A stretch of 64,000 bases of DNA from Escallonia rubra. Taxonomy: Eukaryota > Streptophyta > Magnoliopsida > Escalloniales > Escalloniaceae. The position numbers and the translations under genes were made by a program. Within the stretch, counting starts at the first letter, position 1; every line of letters begins with the position of its first letter. Shown here one piece after another: positions 34,952 through 47,199 of this stretch. The notes beneath the pieces were generated by a model. That model saw only the letters and a program-made list of their open reading frames with translations. It was not told the DNA's origin and searched no databases. Location: contig JAVXUO010000158.1 in the NCBI GenBank assembly GCA_033065855.1, forward strand, positions 62,001 to 126,000. The letters run 5' to 3'.

Positions 34952-37900
34952 CACTACAAATTTGGATTTAGGCGACATTGATAGTAAAAGTGTCACAAAG
35001 AGGCTTTCTGACACTTTGCTAACGCTTTTCCTAAATGTCGCAAAATCGTCCGTCGAGAATTTCCTGACACTTTCAATACGTGTCGACAACTAGCTTACGA
35101 CACTTATTTGCGACACTTAGGAGTGCCGCTTATTGGGTCCATTGACTCAACTTAATTTGCGACACTTACACAAAAATGCCAGCAAATTTCCGACATTTTA
35201 GTGCAAGTGCCAGAAACCTTTAACAACATTATTTTGTAGTTGTTGTCTCTGTTCACAACACTTTTCAACAAGTGTCACTAAGATTTAGCAACAGGGTTTT
35301 GTAAAACGTCGAAAACCATATTTATTTACATTTTTGTAGAAGGACATTTCTCGACTTATATAAGCGATAATTTGCAATTGAACAACCACGAAGTCACTTT
35401 AACGAGCAAATAACAAATCTTAAGAAATAACCGCAATTTAATTTCAATCAACCACAACACATACCCAACATCCAAGTACATATACCACCATAATCTTACA
35501 GATATTCTTGTTGCTAATAACATACAAATTAACGTTCTTGAATGGTAGGAACCTAAAGAATTTATCTCATCCAAAACTTAACATAAAGCACATTGATTCT
35601 TTTAAGTTTGACAAAAGCATTGATTGTCTTCCAACATGTAAACTAAACCTACAAAAAAGAAGGGAAAAAAAAGCCTAAGAAAATTGTTAGCTGTAAACAT
35701 AAGCAAATTTAAGCCGAGAAACTAGTCTGCAAAGAGAATATAACAAAAGTTATATGTATAATGAGTAGTATGATATCACTCGCAAGAAATCAGTAATGCA
35801 TTTTTATACTAATGAAAGTAGTATGATATCTCTTGCTGGAAATTACTACTACATTTATATACTACGAACCTATGCACCACCAAACTGAACCAAAAATCAT
35901 GTTTATCTCAACTACAAGTACGCAAAAGGATTGTATACTTCTTCCCCTGAAATTTCATCATGCTTGCTACCAAGATTGTATACTTTGTATCCTCATCTTG
36001 CTAAAATTTATGAAACTAATCCAAAAACAGTTTTAACTACAGCTATGGTAGCTATAAAGGTCCAATCCACTCAAAAAACATATATATAAATATATTCGCT
36101 GGGTCTTATGACAGAGTACATTGACTTTGCCCTGCTAATAACAAATTCCACACCACACAGCATCCGCTCTCCAGTTGAATCTATAGCGATATTCAAACAT
36201 GCCATTTGGGAATGATTTTCAAGTTTTCTATGTTAGGGGAACATTAATGACTAGATGATAGCACAAAACAGCTCAGTACACAACCAATCATTCTTGTCAT
36301 TCCAATCATTTTTGGGTTACCACAATGATAGCACAAAACAGCTCGGTACACAACCAATAAAAAAGAATAAATAAAAATAAACAACCACAAAAACCAAGCC
36401 TGGAATCAAATCAATGAATGAAGCTCAATAGTGGTGACTATTTCATTCAACTAAGATCCAACTGATTGAAGAACTAGATAGAAAATCTTCAGGGGTTTGT
36501 CCAAACTAGAAATGGGTACCTTTGGGAGGTTGGACAAGCTTCCGATTTGTGAGGCCGCCATTTCTTTTCGCAATTGGGTTAGTACATTTCCCATAGTGAA
36601 CTCTCGTTGCCAATGTACCAGCATACCAAACTTCTTTGCTTCAACAGCTTCATAAGAAATTTCCTAGTTACTTGCATATTTAGTCTGACGAAACCATGAC
36701 AATACAGATTGAACTATGATATAATTTTGACTCCCCTGTACAAGTTTCATCAACATCAAGAAAATTCATCATAGACAGTCTACAGGAGTATACAATTCGA
36801 TGCAATAACTTTATGTTCCTTCTAACACATGACTCGTGAGGAATCTGCAAACACGAAAAATATAAAATTAAACAGTTCTATGCTACACTAAAGATCATAT
36901 TCAGCTACTTACTGAAATCAAATAAGAACCACCTTACGAACAACAATCTTATAACTACCCATCTGCTAAAAGTTCAGTCAAACCAAATCAAGATGTGACA
37001 CAAACAATGAAAGTTTAACTATTCAAACATCAAATGCTCCTCCATATACTCACTATGCCATGTTAATTACAGGTATACATCAATCAAACCTTGAATCATC
37101 AAACTTGAAACCAAAGTCCAAATTTCTCTTTGCAATGTAAAGCTACTTAAAAATAAACAGCAAAAAAGAACCAGAGCATCATTTACCCATTTGGCCCCAA
37201 TAAGCTATCTTCTGCACGACTTTGTACCAAGGAAAACCTAACCTAAAACACCTGTAAGATATACAGAAATTGACGATACTACATATACTTGAATTGAAAC
37301 TGCAATTGAGGAGGTGAAATTGTCATAAACTTGAGCGTAAGGATGCCATTCATTAACCAAAAAGTGCCCAAAATACCCCAAATCAATTAAAACACCAAAA
37401 AACTGACAAAAAATAGAATTGACAAACAAAAAATATACTAAATTAGTATGAAAGGGCATTTTTAGATACTATTCATGAGTAAAAAACTGCCGATTTGTTC
37501 CTAAATTGAAGTCAATGCATGTTAACTTTTCAATTCCAAAAATGTTAGATGAAGCTAATTAGGGTTTGATGGAGACAATAGGAAAAACGAGACGGGTGTG
37601 CGAGAGATCGATAGAGAAAGAATTAGGTGAAGGGTATCTAGGTTCATACCTTTGATTAGATGTCAAGAATCCATGATGATCGAGCCAACGTATGTAAGAG
37701 AGATAGACTGGAGGGTAGGGCGGCGATTGTTTAGAGAAGAGGTACCTCTTCTCAAAATGAAGGGTGAAAAATGGGTAATCTGACAAGAGGTTTCACAGAG
37801 GGTGGTGGTTCGGGGCGTGCGCGTATATCCAGCTTTGAAAGAGATATTGGTGTGCGAGTATGTTTACAGATCCAGCTTTGAGATAGAGATGGGCATGTGT

Positions 37901-38319
37901 CTGTACATTCAGCTTCAGAGAGAGACTGGCCAGTGTTGGTGTTTTGTGTGTGTGGCCGGAGAGTGGGGTTCCATGTTTTCTTTAGTAGAGGTAGAGGAAG
38001 ATTCTGACATTTCAACATATATGCCGAATAGGTGCGGCTCAAAAATGCAGTCGTTTGGTAATCAATTCTTATGGCATTTTGTTGCAAGTGTCGTTATTAA
38101 GTGACACATATATAAATGTCGCGTTATTAGTGTCGCAAGCATCTAAAGCGACACTAATATTGTGACACATAAAAAAGCGCCGGCAAGTTCGCTACTCATA
38201 TATATTTGTGTCGGCAAACTTGCGGCGTTGCATTAAAAGTGTCGCAAATTAGAATTATTTTATGACATTTTCAAAAGTGTCGGTAATTGAGCGTCGCCGA
38301 AACCCCTTTTTTCGTAGTG
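34952..38319. mobile_element. Non-autonomous CACTA (En/Spm) element, 3.37 kb, with intact ends
   Basis: It begins CACTACAAA and ends TTTCGTAGTG, inverted termini of the CACTA superfamily, flanked by the 3-bp duplication CAC (34949-34951 and 38320-38322). Many copies of the subterminal motif GTGTCGC/GCGACACT lie within about 350 bp of the left end and 250 bp of the right end, as transposase-binding sites do in this superfamily. No TNPA/TNPD-like coding sequence is present. The interior is AT-rich. A minus-strand segment near 36515-36570 reads MAASQIGSLSNLPK up to a GT and may be a captured exon or chance. Confidence 0.9.
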
Positions 38320-38322
38320 CAC

Positions 38323-39469
38323 ATTAGTGGGCAATTGTTGGAATCCTACTCTCGTACATCATACAAGCATGCTAGAAAGACGAAGAAAACATCAACATCT
38401 GTAAAGGATGTCACAATAGCAGTCAGATTTCCCCACGCAAGAAAGAGCTATACCACATAGGCACGATTGGAAAAGAACTATAAGAACATGGAACCACCTA
38501 GACATGCTACAGACATCTGTACATTGAGGTGTGTTCATAAATAAGTTAGATTTCATTTTGGTCAAATCTTCTCAAAGCCCTTCAATCCTTGACGTGAGTA
38601 AGGATAGCTGCTGACAGATCTCACGGGCTCTTGACTCCAACCCGCTCTAATCATCAACAGGGACATGTTTTCCTGAGTGCAAAGTGCAATCTTGTCTATC
38701 TTTCACAGACTATACCTAGAAGAAGACATTGACTAACGGAAGACCTGATATTTAGCTTTGCACACCCTCATTTCTTGCTGAAAACCTCATGTTTATTTGG
38801 TCATTGCATTTGGTTGTAATTAACTTCTCCCGTTTCTTCTGTCTCATATGGTCTTTTCTCATGTTTAACCAGAAAAAACCTCAAACTAAGACCATATCTT
38901 CATGCTCATTTCATCGTGGTATCTATAAATTCAGCTATACCAGGGACTAAAACCAACTTATAACCATCAAGTAAAAAAGAGAAATTCGATCGAAGTCAGA
39001 GGAATTGAATTGAATACTCAATATCACCTAACACAGATACTGAGACATCTCTATAAGAGAGATGACTCATGCTTTAAGCCTGTGAATCAATATCTACAGA
39101 AGATTTCATAGTGCATTTACATTGACTTGAGAAGTATTACCTTACACTTTCTTTGCCACGATCCAATATCGCCTGGTGAAGCCAGCCCCACTTAGGCATC
39201 CTTTGCAGGTAGATTGTTCATGCTGATATACCTGAAAAATAGGCTATTTTGTTGCAAGTATATAGCTTGACAATCTCATCTAATATTGTAATGAATTAGG
39301 CAAGAATGAAGAACCAAAAAACAATATATTACTGTATAAAACCTGTCTTGAACCAGCAATATGCCCCTAATCGAGCCCCTCCCATCAGAACCTTGAAAAT
39401 CCTTCAAGGTTGGAAGCTATAGAGCCAGTTTTTTTACTTCTTTGATCATTTGGAGAAACTTTGCACGTC
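38323..39469. other. Gene-free stretch right of the CACTA element
   Basis: No domain recognised. On the minus strand, 39150-39228 lies between a CAG acceptor-like and a GT donor-like site and has an open frame (PKWGWLHQAILDRGKESV); it is exon-like but unidentified. A 35-bp motif around GATCGAAGTCAGAG at 38988 recurs at 40074. Confidence 0.3.
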
Positions 39470-39844
39470 AGTGCTTCTTTCGTCCCACATAATTTGATCA
39501 ACTTTTTCTTTGCACGTAGATTAAGGATTTAAGTGATATATTGTGTGTTTCTCATTCTACCCTTTAGAGAGAGGAGGAGAAGAAAGTGGGTTAGGAGAGA
39601 GAAAATGAGTTAGTTTAGTGTTAAATGTGGAGAGAGAAATAAATAAAAAAGTGTAAGAAAGTGGGTCAGGAGAGAGAAAATAAGTTGATGAAGATTTAAA
39701 TGTAGAGAGCGAAAAGAATAAAAAAAGTGTAAAAAGGGTAAATATGTAAAAGTACTTACAAAATCTTTCCTAATTTAAAAATGAGCAATTTTTGTGGGAC
39801 GACCCAAAAAGAAAAATTGATTAAATTATGTGGGAAGAAGGGAG
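39470..39844 (-). mobile_element. Stowaway-like MITE, copy 1
   Basis: The right end reads TTATGTGGGAAGAAGGGAG followed by TA. The left end reads TCGTCCCACATAATTTGATC. Together they form the CTCCCTCcGTCCCACA-type inverted terminus of Tc1/mariner-derived Stowaway MITEs. The interior shares AAGTACTTTTACATATTTACCC with the copy at 57.6 kb, which lies in the opposite orientation. Confidence 0.6.
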
Positions 39845-40588
39845 TATTAACCAAGACCATGACTTATAGTACATTTGTCAACTTAATTAGGCCCATGCAC
39901 AAGCATAATTGAACCAACTCAGCCCCTCTATCCCCAGCTTGCAGTTGACATGATATTTCAAAGATTGCTGAAGATGCAACTTTAAGCTGATCACTGTGAA
40001 AAGCTTTCGGCAAAAAGTGTTGGAAGTGTCTCTATGGTTGAAACCATCACAATAGAAATTGAAGTATTATCTGATCGAAGTCAGAGAATTGAATTAAATT
40101 GAATACTCACATCATTCTTTATTTGCAGTTCCAAGCGCCGACCGTAAAGAAGAAATTAGAGGACAGGTGCGACGGCCGGTGATGAGACGATCGTGTGCAC
40201 CGACACGTGAGATAAAGAGAGATAGATTTGGTAAATTGGTCGCTCAGTGCTACGGTGGGAGGAAAAAGCCCTGGCGTGGTCTAATGGGGGGGGGAGAAAG
40301 AGAGAGAGAGAGAGAGATGCCCTGACGTTGGTATTTTTGTGATGGAGACTTTGTGGAGGCTAGAAAATGCCATAATTGGTGATTTTTCGGTGATCCATGG
40401 GGTGGACGCTAACGGCCGGCAATGATGCCCTGTGTGGTCTGATTTGAGAGAGAGGTTGGTGGCAACGATGGGCTGCTATGTTCTTTGATGAAAGAAGAAA
40501 GAAATTAACGGGGAAAGAGAGCCTTCTTACTGGTGATGGGCTGCTGCATTCTATAATGAGAGAGAGAGTAATTGATGGGGATAGATAA

Positions 40589-43500
40589 TGTGATACCCCA
40601 AAAATACCAGAGATTAATCTAACTGCGAGTTTGATTAATTAATGGGGGATTATTTTATTAAGTAGCATTATGTTGGTGATAATTAAGTGTTAGGGAGCTG
40701 AATAAGATGTTAATGAGGCCTTGGGGGTCAAAATGTAATTTTGGGAAGTCAAGGGGCAAACATGTAATTTTAGAAAATATGGTGAACGGGATGCGTATGC
40801 TATTAGGTAGCATTTTTTTGATGATAATTGGGCGTTAGGAAGTGAAATGAGGGGTTAATGTGGTTTTGGGGTCAAAGAGTAATTTTTTCTAAACTAGAGG
40901 GGTCAAAATGTAATTTTTGAAACTAGAGGGGCCAAAGTGCAAATTATGCAAATTTGCAAAATGTGTCATAAGGTGGGGAGAATTCTGCCGAGTGTCTTCC
41001 ACCTCTTGAGGGAGTTGGGCTAACTAAGCCTTATAAACAATAAACTGTTGTAGGGATAAGATTATGAGAAGAAAATATAAAAAGAAAATTTTGGGGGTGT
41101 AAAATGGAAATAACACAAAGTCAAAAACATGGCTGGGAACAAGAACAGAAGCAACGGCGGGAAGGGTAAAAAAAGAGAAGGAAAAAGAGGGAAAATGAGG
41201 AAGAAGAAGGAAGGGAAAAAAAAGAAAATGAAAGGATTGAATCCGAACCCTAATAGGGAATGAATCTTGAACCCAATTTGTGAAATTGGTTGAATTCGAT
41301 CAAATTTGTGACATAGATACATATAAGTATACTCGGTTGTGTATGAGGATGATTGGGGATGGAACAAAAAAAAAATTTGTAATGATTTTTGTTGGGATTG
41401 TGAATATAAGAACCTAAAGCAACAAAGAAGGAGAAACCAATTAGGGTTTCGAATTGGGCATGATTTCAGTGTGCGTAGGTGTGGGTTTCAGTGTGTGTTC
41501 TTCATCCATGGTGGTTTAATTCGAATTGTGAGTGTGTAATTGGGAGTAATTGGGTAAACCGAATGAATTTAGGGCATCAAGGTGTAAGGGTAATGCAATT
41601 AAGTGATTTAAGTGTGTAAAAATGGAGATTTCATGCGTGATTTCATGCGTGATTATGGGGTAAAAATACTCAGGTACATGGCTGGTTCAATGAAGAAGAA
41701 GACTTGAGTGTGTGCTCGGTGTGTTAGTGTGTGTAATGATCTGAATAGTATCATGTAATTGTCGCTAAAGATGAAGCCATGAAGTAGTTTCTTGTTCGAA
41801 ATTTTAAAACTATTTAGGGTCATATTTAGCCAAAGTACAAAAAAAAGACCCTAGTTATTTTTATGAGACCTACATTGTGGAAACTTTTCAGATTTTTCCG
41901 AGGTCGGGAAAGGGGTGAACGAACGCGGAAATTTTGGGACTTTACGGTGAAATTTCAAATATCAAATGAATGTGGTTTTGTGCGAAAATTTTATGGGGAC
42001 CTTAGGATGCTGAGAAGTTCCAGTTTCCAAGATTTAGGGTCATTCCGAAGTTGTTAGCTATTTTTAGCCGAACGGGCTTTTAAGCGCTCGGTCTGGACAC
42101 CGTTTCAGAATTTTTGAGCAAAAATTTTGTAAAATACTTTTTAGCTCAAAAATGATTTTAGGACGCTTAAAATAGCATTTAAAGCGGTTTTGAGATTTTT
42201 TTGGTACCGGGAACCCTCAGGGGACATTTTGGTAATTTGCCACTCAAAGAGGGGTATCTTGATAATTTTTTTCGGTAAAAGTTTTCGAAGGACTTGTTAA
42301 TCCGGGAAGGGTTGTAAAATTCCTGAAAGGTTGTTTTGAAGTTGATTTGGGGTGTTGTGGTGGTAGCAAACCCTCAGGGGGTATTTTGGTAGTTTGCCAT
42401 GTTGGCGTTAAATTTTTGAGAACGCGCGTAATTTAGTGTTCGGAGTGGTGGGAAGCGAGGTATAGTGGTAGTATGTCTAAAATGAGGGTTGTTGTCGATA
42501 AGGGTAGGTTAAAGATCCGGTTATCGGATCAAATTAACTAGCTGTCATAAGATGCTATGAACGGTTAAGTGGGAAATAGGTAGAATAAGGAGTGCGTATA
42601 TGTTGAATGATGTCTAACGAGCAGTGTATTATTTGACTAGGTGATGCAGCTCATTGCGATCAGAGATTGTGAGTTGCTTCGGCTATAAGCCAATCAGGTA
42701 AGGATAATGCGGTTCTTATATGCTAATTCATTATTTCGATTAGCATGCCATGTTGGTGACGTGTTGTTGAATTCTTGTTGTTATGATTGGTCACTGGTAG
42801 TCATTGTGACCGGTATACGCATATTTGAATTGTGTTGAGGACTTAGGGTAGAATAAATTCCCTTAGTCCACCCTGTTGATGGAATTTAGTGAGGATGATG
42901 GGTGTCTTAGTATGCTATGCTTCGATTCGATTAGCATACCTGAAGTTGATGATGATGATGCGTAGGGGTTATCGTGTGGTTGTTGTGAGATGTCGACAGT
43001 TATTGATAGTCGATATCTCTTCTCTTTGAGAACACCATTGAGGACTTGTGGCAAACTTCTCCCAAGTCCGCTCTGTCGTTGATGATGATGTTGTTGAGGT
43101 CGTTGCGTGTTGTTGTGGAATGTCAGCACTTATTGGTAGTCGACATTCCTCTTATGTAAGAACGTTGTTGAGGGCTTGCGGTAATCTACTCCCAAGTCCG
43201 CCATGTTGATGATGTTACGTTGAACTCTTGTTGTTAGGTCTGAACACGGTTGATCTATTGATCCGGTATTCCTTGTTAAGCTGTGTTGTTGAGGATGTAA
43301 GGTGAAATAAATTTTTCCTTAGTCCGCCCCGTTAAAGAAGTCCTGCTGCTTGGTTGTAAGGTGGTTAGGGAAAGCACTATATATGAGTTCCCTTCTTGTT
43401 GACAACGTCTCTTCTATTTATTTGAGATTGAGATGAACATCCCGTAAAATGGGAAATCAATATGAGGAGGATGGCCTATGAATTATGATCACTGGCCAAA

Positions 43501-44299
43501 GAGGATGAATGTCGCTCGAGCAGAGTCTGTCGTGTCTGGTCGAGTCATGTCCGTCGTGTCCTTGTGCATTGCATTTGATTTTCTTTTGATGTTAATGATT
43601 TTAATGATTTGTATTTCAATGATGTTTATCTTTATGACCTTGGATTTCGGGTTCACTTGCATAGTTGGTCAGTCAGTCCAGTCCATGAGGAGGTGGCAGT
43701 AATGCTGTTCTGTGGGGCCTTAAAGCCGCTCAGTCTAACGAAAGAATTATCGTTTGACAATTATGCTGATGTCGAAAGTTTATTGGAACTCTTGATTCAT
43801 TTCTATCGTTGAGATGATTATTATTCCTCCGAGTCTCTTGAATCATTTGTACACGATACTCCTCGTGTTGTCTTTACTGGGCGATTTACGCTCATTCCTT
43901 ATGTTGTATTGTGCAGGCTATAAGGTTGATCAAGGAGAACCTTTTAGAAAGGAAAAAAGAAACAAGCTAGAAAAGTTGAGCAAGGGGATCAGTTGTGTGA
44001 GGTAAGACCAGTTAGGAATGGTGGTATAAAGATTGAGTTGCGTGATAAGTTGTTAAGAGTCCTAAGACTACAGTCGTATATTAGGTTATAAACATTCATG
44101 TTGTTTAAAGACATGAAAGTCTTCCGCTGCAGTATGATGTATGTTTGTAAGAAATTTTTTTGTAAGGACGCATTTTGGAGGGTCTATTAATGATGTATGA
44201 GTATGAGGATGTAGTTCCTGTGTATTCAGCACAGGGTTTTGAATGTGATTATGATCGATAACTCAGCTCGGTGATGTCACCAAGGTTGATGGTGTCGCA
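40589..44299 (+). mobile_element. Solo LTR, 3.7 kb, of a Ty3/gypsy-type retrotransposon
   Basis: The unit begins TGTGATACCCC and ends GGTGTCGCA, an imperfect TG...CA inverted terminus. It is flanked by the 5-bp direct repeat GATAA (40584-40588 and 44300-44304). No gag or pol coding sequence lies inside, and the interior has non-coding LTR-like texture. This includes repeated ATGTAATTTT motifs at 40730-40930, two copies of AACCCTCAGGGG (42210, 42370), and degenerate repeats ending in (T/A)AGTCCGCC between 42830 and 43330. That fits recombination between two LTRs leaving one. The length suggests a chromovirus such as Tekay, which has unusually long LTRs; this assignment is inference. Confidence 0.7.
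42837..43330 (+). repeat. Degenerate tandem repeats inside the solo LTR
   Basis: Segments starting GAGGACTT, GAGGACTT, GAGGGCTT and GAGGATGT (42837, 43038, 43158, 43291), each ending in a CCTTAGTCC or CCAAGTCCGC motif, recur at about 120-200 bp with GATGATG-rich spacers. Confidence 0.5.
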
Positions 44300-44392
44300 G
44301 ATAACTACAAAAAAAGAGATACCATGTCAAAACTACGTAGTTTTATTGTTTAGCCTTACACAAGTTACCTCAAGACTTGCCTAAAACTAGCA

Positions 44393-44396
<4 letters not shown>

Positions 44397-44433
<37 letters not shown>
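44397..44433. repeat. (TA)n microsatellite at the left edge of the Mutator-type complex
   Basis: About 18 uninterrupted TA units. The sequence to its right begins a family-B terminal repeat, and (TA)n also flanks the related elements at 51.6-53.1 and 58.6 kb. Confidence 0.9.
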
Positions 44434-44437
<4 letters not shown>

Positions 44438-44505
44438 AAATCGAATATAAGGCTAGCCTCACGCAAGTTGCATGAGGCTAGCGACTAAAACTGCATAGTT
44501 TCGAC
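44434..44505 (+). mobile_element. Left terminal repeat of family-B element (Mutator-like), unpaired
   Basis: It reads CGAATATAAGGCTAGCCTCA and onward, nearly identical to the left end of the element at 51866. It contains an internal palindrome (GCTAGCCTCACGCAA / TTGCATGAGGCTAGC). It precedes a CT-rich tract, a tandem repeat and a FAR1/MULE transposase remnant, so it probably marks the left end of a formerly autonomous element. No matching right end is clear before 52.8 kb. Confidence 0.55.
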
Positions 44506-44581
44506 GTAAATACTTAATTCTTTCTTCTCTTTTTTTCTCCTCTGTTATTCCACTATTTCTCTATCACACATGCTTATATTA

Positions 44582-44820
44582 GACTGCCAACCTTCCATCG
44601 CCGATCTCCCGTTTCGGTAACCTCAACAATCTCATAAACCATTATCGCAACATCACACACGCATATCTCTGACTGCCAACCTTTCATCGCCGATCTCCCA
44701 TTTCGGTAACCTCAGCAATCTCATAAACCACTATCGTAGCATCACACACACATATCTCTGACTGCCAATCTCCCATTGCGGTAACCTCAAAACCTCGTAA
44801 ACCGTTGTCGAGTCATCACA
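44582..44820 (+). repeat. 90-bp tandem repeat, about 2.7 copies
   Basis: Copies begin ACTGCCAA at 44582, 44672 and 44761 and share CCATCGCCGATCTCCC, CGGTAACCTCA and ATCACACAC. The third copy has an internal deletion. Confidence 0.8.
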
Positions 44821-44934
44821 AACTACCCACCAATACCATATTACAAACCACCGCCACCATTACACAGCCCACCCCTGCCACATCTCTTTCCCCCACCCAT
44901 GACTTAACACACCACCACCGCCTCATAATTTTCC

Positions 44935-45948
44935 AGCGTTGGAGTGAGTCTATGAATGCTCTGTTCGATAGCTATATAGGTACAACTACAAATTTGAAGA
45001 GTTTCGTCACATCCGCCCAAAAAGCGGTTGCACAGATATTCATGAAAGAAAGGGCTGCGGACTTTGTAAGCACGTACAAACAAAGTAGAAGGTTGCTTGA
45101 GACCTCACTGGAGGTGAATGGTGCAAAAGTCTATACGAGGAAGATGTTCATGCAATACCAAGCAGAGCTGCAAAAATTGGGGCGATACAATATAAACAAG
45201 GTGGCATAAAAGTCTACACGTGAGTATAAGGTTTATTCGATGATGAACGACCTCGCCCCTGAGAAGGTGCGTAGACTGTATACGGTGATCCATGACACAA
45301 AGACAGATTCGGTGACATGTGTTTGCAAGAAGTTTGAGTTCCATGGCGTGCTATGTAGACACATTCTGCGGTTTTTTCATTCAAAAGAATATCAAGGCAA
45401 TCCCTGATAAATACGTCTTACCGCAGTGGACTAAGGTTGCAAACAGATTGCACGATACCATTGCCTTTCCGGAGCATCCGTATACTGACTTTGAAGAATC
45501 AGAGATGTTGCGGTATAATCATCTGGTGACAATATTTACACATTTGTCCTTAAAGGCTGCCGCTACAATGGCCGGATATAAACATTTCCTCAAGATAGTG
45601 AAGCAGCAAGAGCCCATCGTCGACCAATTTGAAGTAGCTTTAGTCAACAATGCGATTGACACTGAGCCTACGCAAGGATCAGAAGATGATGAGCCGGTTG
45701 AGGAAGAGGACAATGATATCCGGCCTATGGATCCAATTATATCACAAACGAAAGGCCGTAAGAGATCTACACGGATGAAGAGCTCTATTGAACAAGCAAC
45801 TCAACCTAAAAGGCTTAGAAGGTGTGTGTTGTGCAACAAAATGACCAACCATGACAACCGGAACCATTACAAGACACTGGGGATAAGTCCAGGGGGTTTG
45901 CAAGACGAGAAAAAAGATGATGCCGAAGAAGATGTAGTGGACCTTTAG
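44935..45948 (+). pseudogene. FAR1-related/MULE transposase remnant with SWIM finger
   Basis: It starts inside the transposase domain at WSESMNALFDSYIG (family RSESMNxFFDGY), then LKSFV and KERAADF, where family members have the linker after the catalytic core. A stop follows NKVA (45209), then comes a SWIM finger TCVCKKFEFHGVLCRHIL (45310-45370), with all three Cys and the His present. A shift leads into IPDKYVLPQWTK and a 209-codon tail ending in an acidic stretch, SSIEQATQPKRLRRCVLC and HDNRNHYK. The FAR1 DNA-binding part and most of the catalytic core are missing. I infer a dead transposase of the element bounded on the left at 44434. Confidence 0.8.
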
Positions 45949-46129
45949 TCTAATTTTTTTTTGTTATAATCTTTTATGAGCCACCAAGTCTGTTGGCGTT
46001 GTATTTGAATTATAGACTTTGTAATAATCCTAAACGTTTATTCATACTCAAATTATACCGTACCATTTGGTTATTCAGGAATTGTGTTTCTTTACCATCT
46101 GAATTTTAATGTACTCTTGCAGAAATATT

Positions 46130-46890
46130 GCATCCAACATTTAGCCCAATTTTTTTTTTGTTTTGACCGTCCGCTACACTATATAGCGGATGGCTAAGCA
46201 GAAACATTGGCCTCCAACACTTAGAATATTTTTTGACGTTTAAGCTGTCCACTACACTATGTAGCGGACGGCCAAGCAGAAACATTGGCCTCCAACACTT
46301 AGAATTTTTTTGGACGTATAGACTGTCCGCTATACTATGTAGAGGACGGCCAAGTAGAAACATTAGCCTCTAACACTTAGAATTTTTTTGGTGTTTAGAC
46401 CATCCGCTACAGTATGTAGCGGACGGCCAAGCAGAAACATTGGTCTCCAACACTTCGAATTTTTTTGGACGTTTAGACCGTCCGCTACACTATGCAGCAG
46501 ACGGCCAAGTAGAAACATTGGCCTCCAACACTTAAAATTGTTTTGGGCGTTTAGACTGTCTGCTACAGTATGTGGCGGATGACCAAGCAGAAACATTGGC
46601 CTCCAACACTTAAATTTTTTTTGGGCGTTTAGACCGTTCGCTACACTATGCAGCCGACGACCAAGAAGATACATTTTTAGGCATCTTACCGTCGGCAACA
46701 CTATGTAGCGGACGACGTAGCAGAAACATTGGCCTCCAACACTTATAAACTTTTTTTTAGACATCTAATTGTCCTCTACACTGTGTAGCGGACGTCCAAA
46801 TAGAAACATCGGCCTCTAGCACTTATCATTTTTTGAGACGTTTAGACCGTCCGCTACACTATTTAGCGGATGACCAAGAAGACTAATTTA
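46130..46890. repeat. Tandem array of ten 78-bp units, each with a 23-bp near-palindrome
   Basis: The palindrome GTCCGCTACA-CTA-TGTAGCGGAC (or a one- or two-base variant) starts at 46169, 46247, 46325, 46402, 46480, 46558, 46636, 46691, 46771 and 46849. The steps are 78, 78, 77, 78, 78, 78, 55, 80 and 78 bp. Between palindromes each unit has AGCAGAAACATTGGCCTCC, AACACTTA and a T run. Open frames on the minus strand repeating FLLGRPLHSVADG are by-products of the 78-bp (26-codon) period, not genes. The array lies exactly between the 3' ends of the FAR1/MULE remnant (plus) and the PMD-Ulp1 remnant (minus). Confidence 0.92.
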
Positions 46891-47199
46891 AAGCCCTTTT
46901 ACCTCATTTTCTTACCCACCATCAACCTGTCTCAAGAAGTACCAAAAAACCGCAACACATAAAATTCTTAAAAGAAATACTCAACCACAACACAAAGCCA
47001 TAAACACATTACCTTTCATAAACAAACGAGATCAAATTTCTTAAACACAAGCAACTCAAGTGACAATGCTATTACATAACAATAAAAATTTACAATGTCA
47101 TTCGATCTCGTCCGGCTCCTGAGCCAGATTTACAATATTCCTAACTAGTCTAGGTCGTCCGCTATAAATTTGTCAAGCTATCCTATATCTAAACTTTTC

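Noticed and set aside
39150..39228. Exon-like open segment (PKWGWLHQAILDRGKESV) as a gene
   Set aside because: It is a single short segment with acceptable splice sites but no recognised homology and no neighbouring exons.
44338..44396. A degenerate right end of a family-B element left of the TA tract
   Set aside because: GTAGTTTTATTGTTTAGCCT resembles the terminal repeat, but matches are scattered and no left partner was found nearby.
46106..46764. Open frames on the minus strand repeating FLLGRPLHSVADG as a possible repeat protein
   Set aside because: The 78-bp period equals 26 codons, so one stop-free unit makes a long frame automatically. The underlying signal is a DNA palindrome, and codon pattern shows no constraint.
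46130..46890. CRISPR-like array
   Set aside because: Units are almost identical over their whole 78 bp with no unique spacers, and the genome is a plant.
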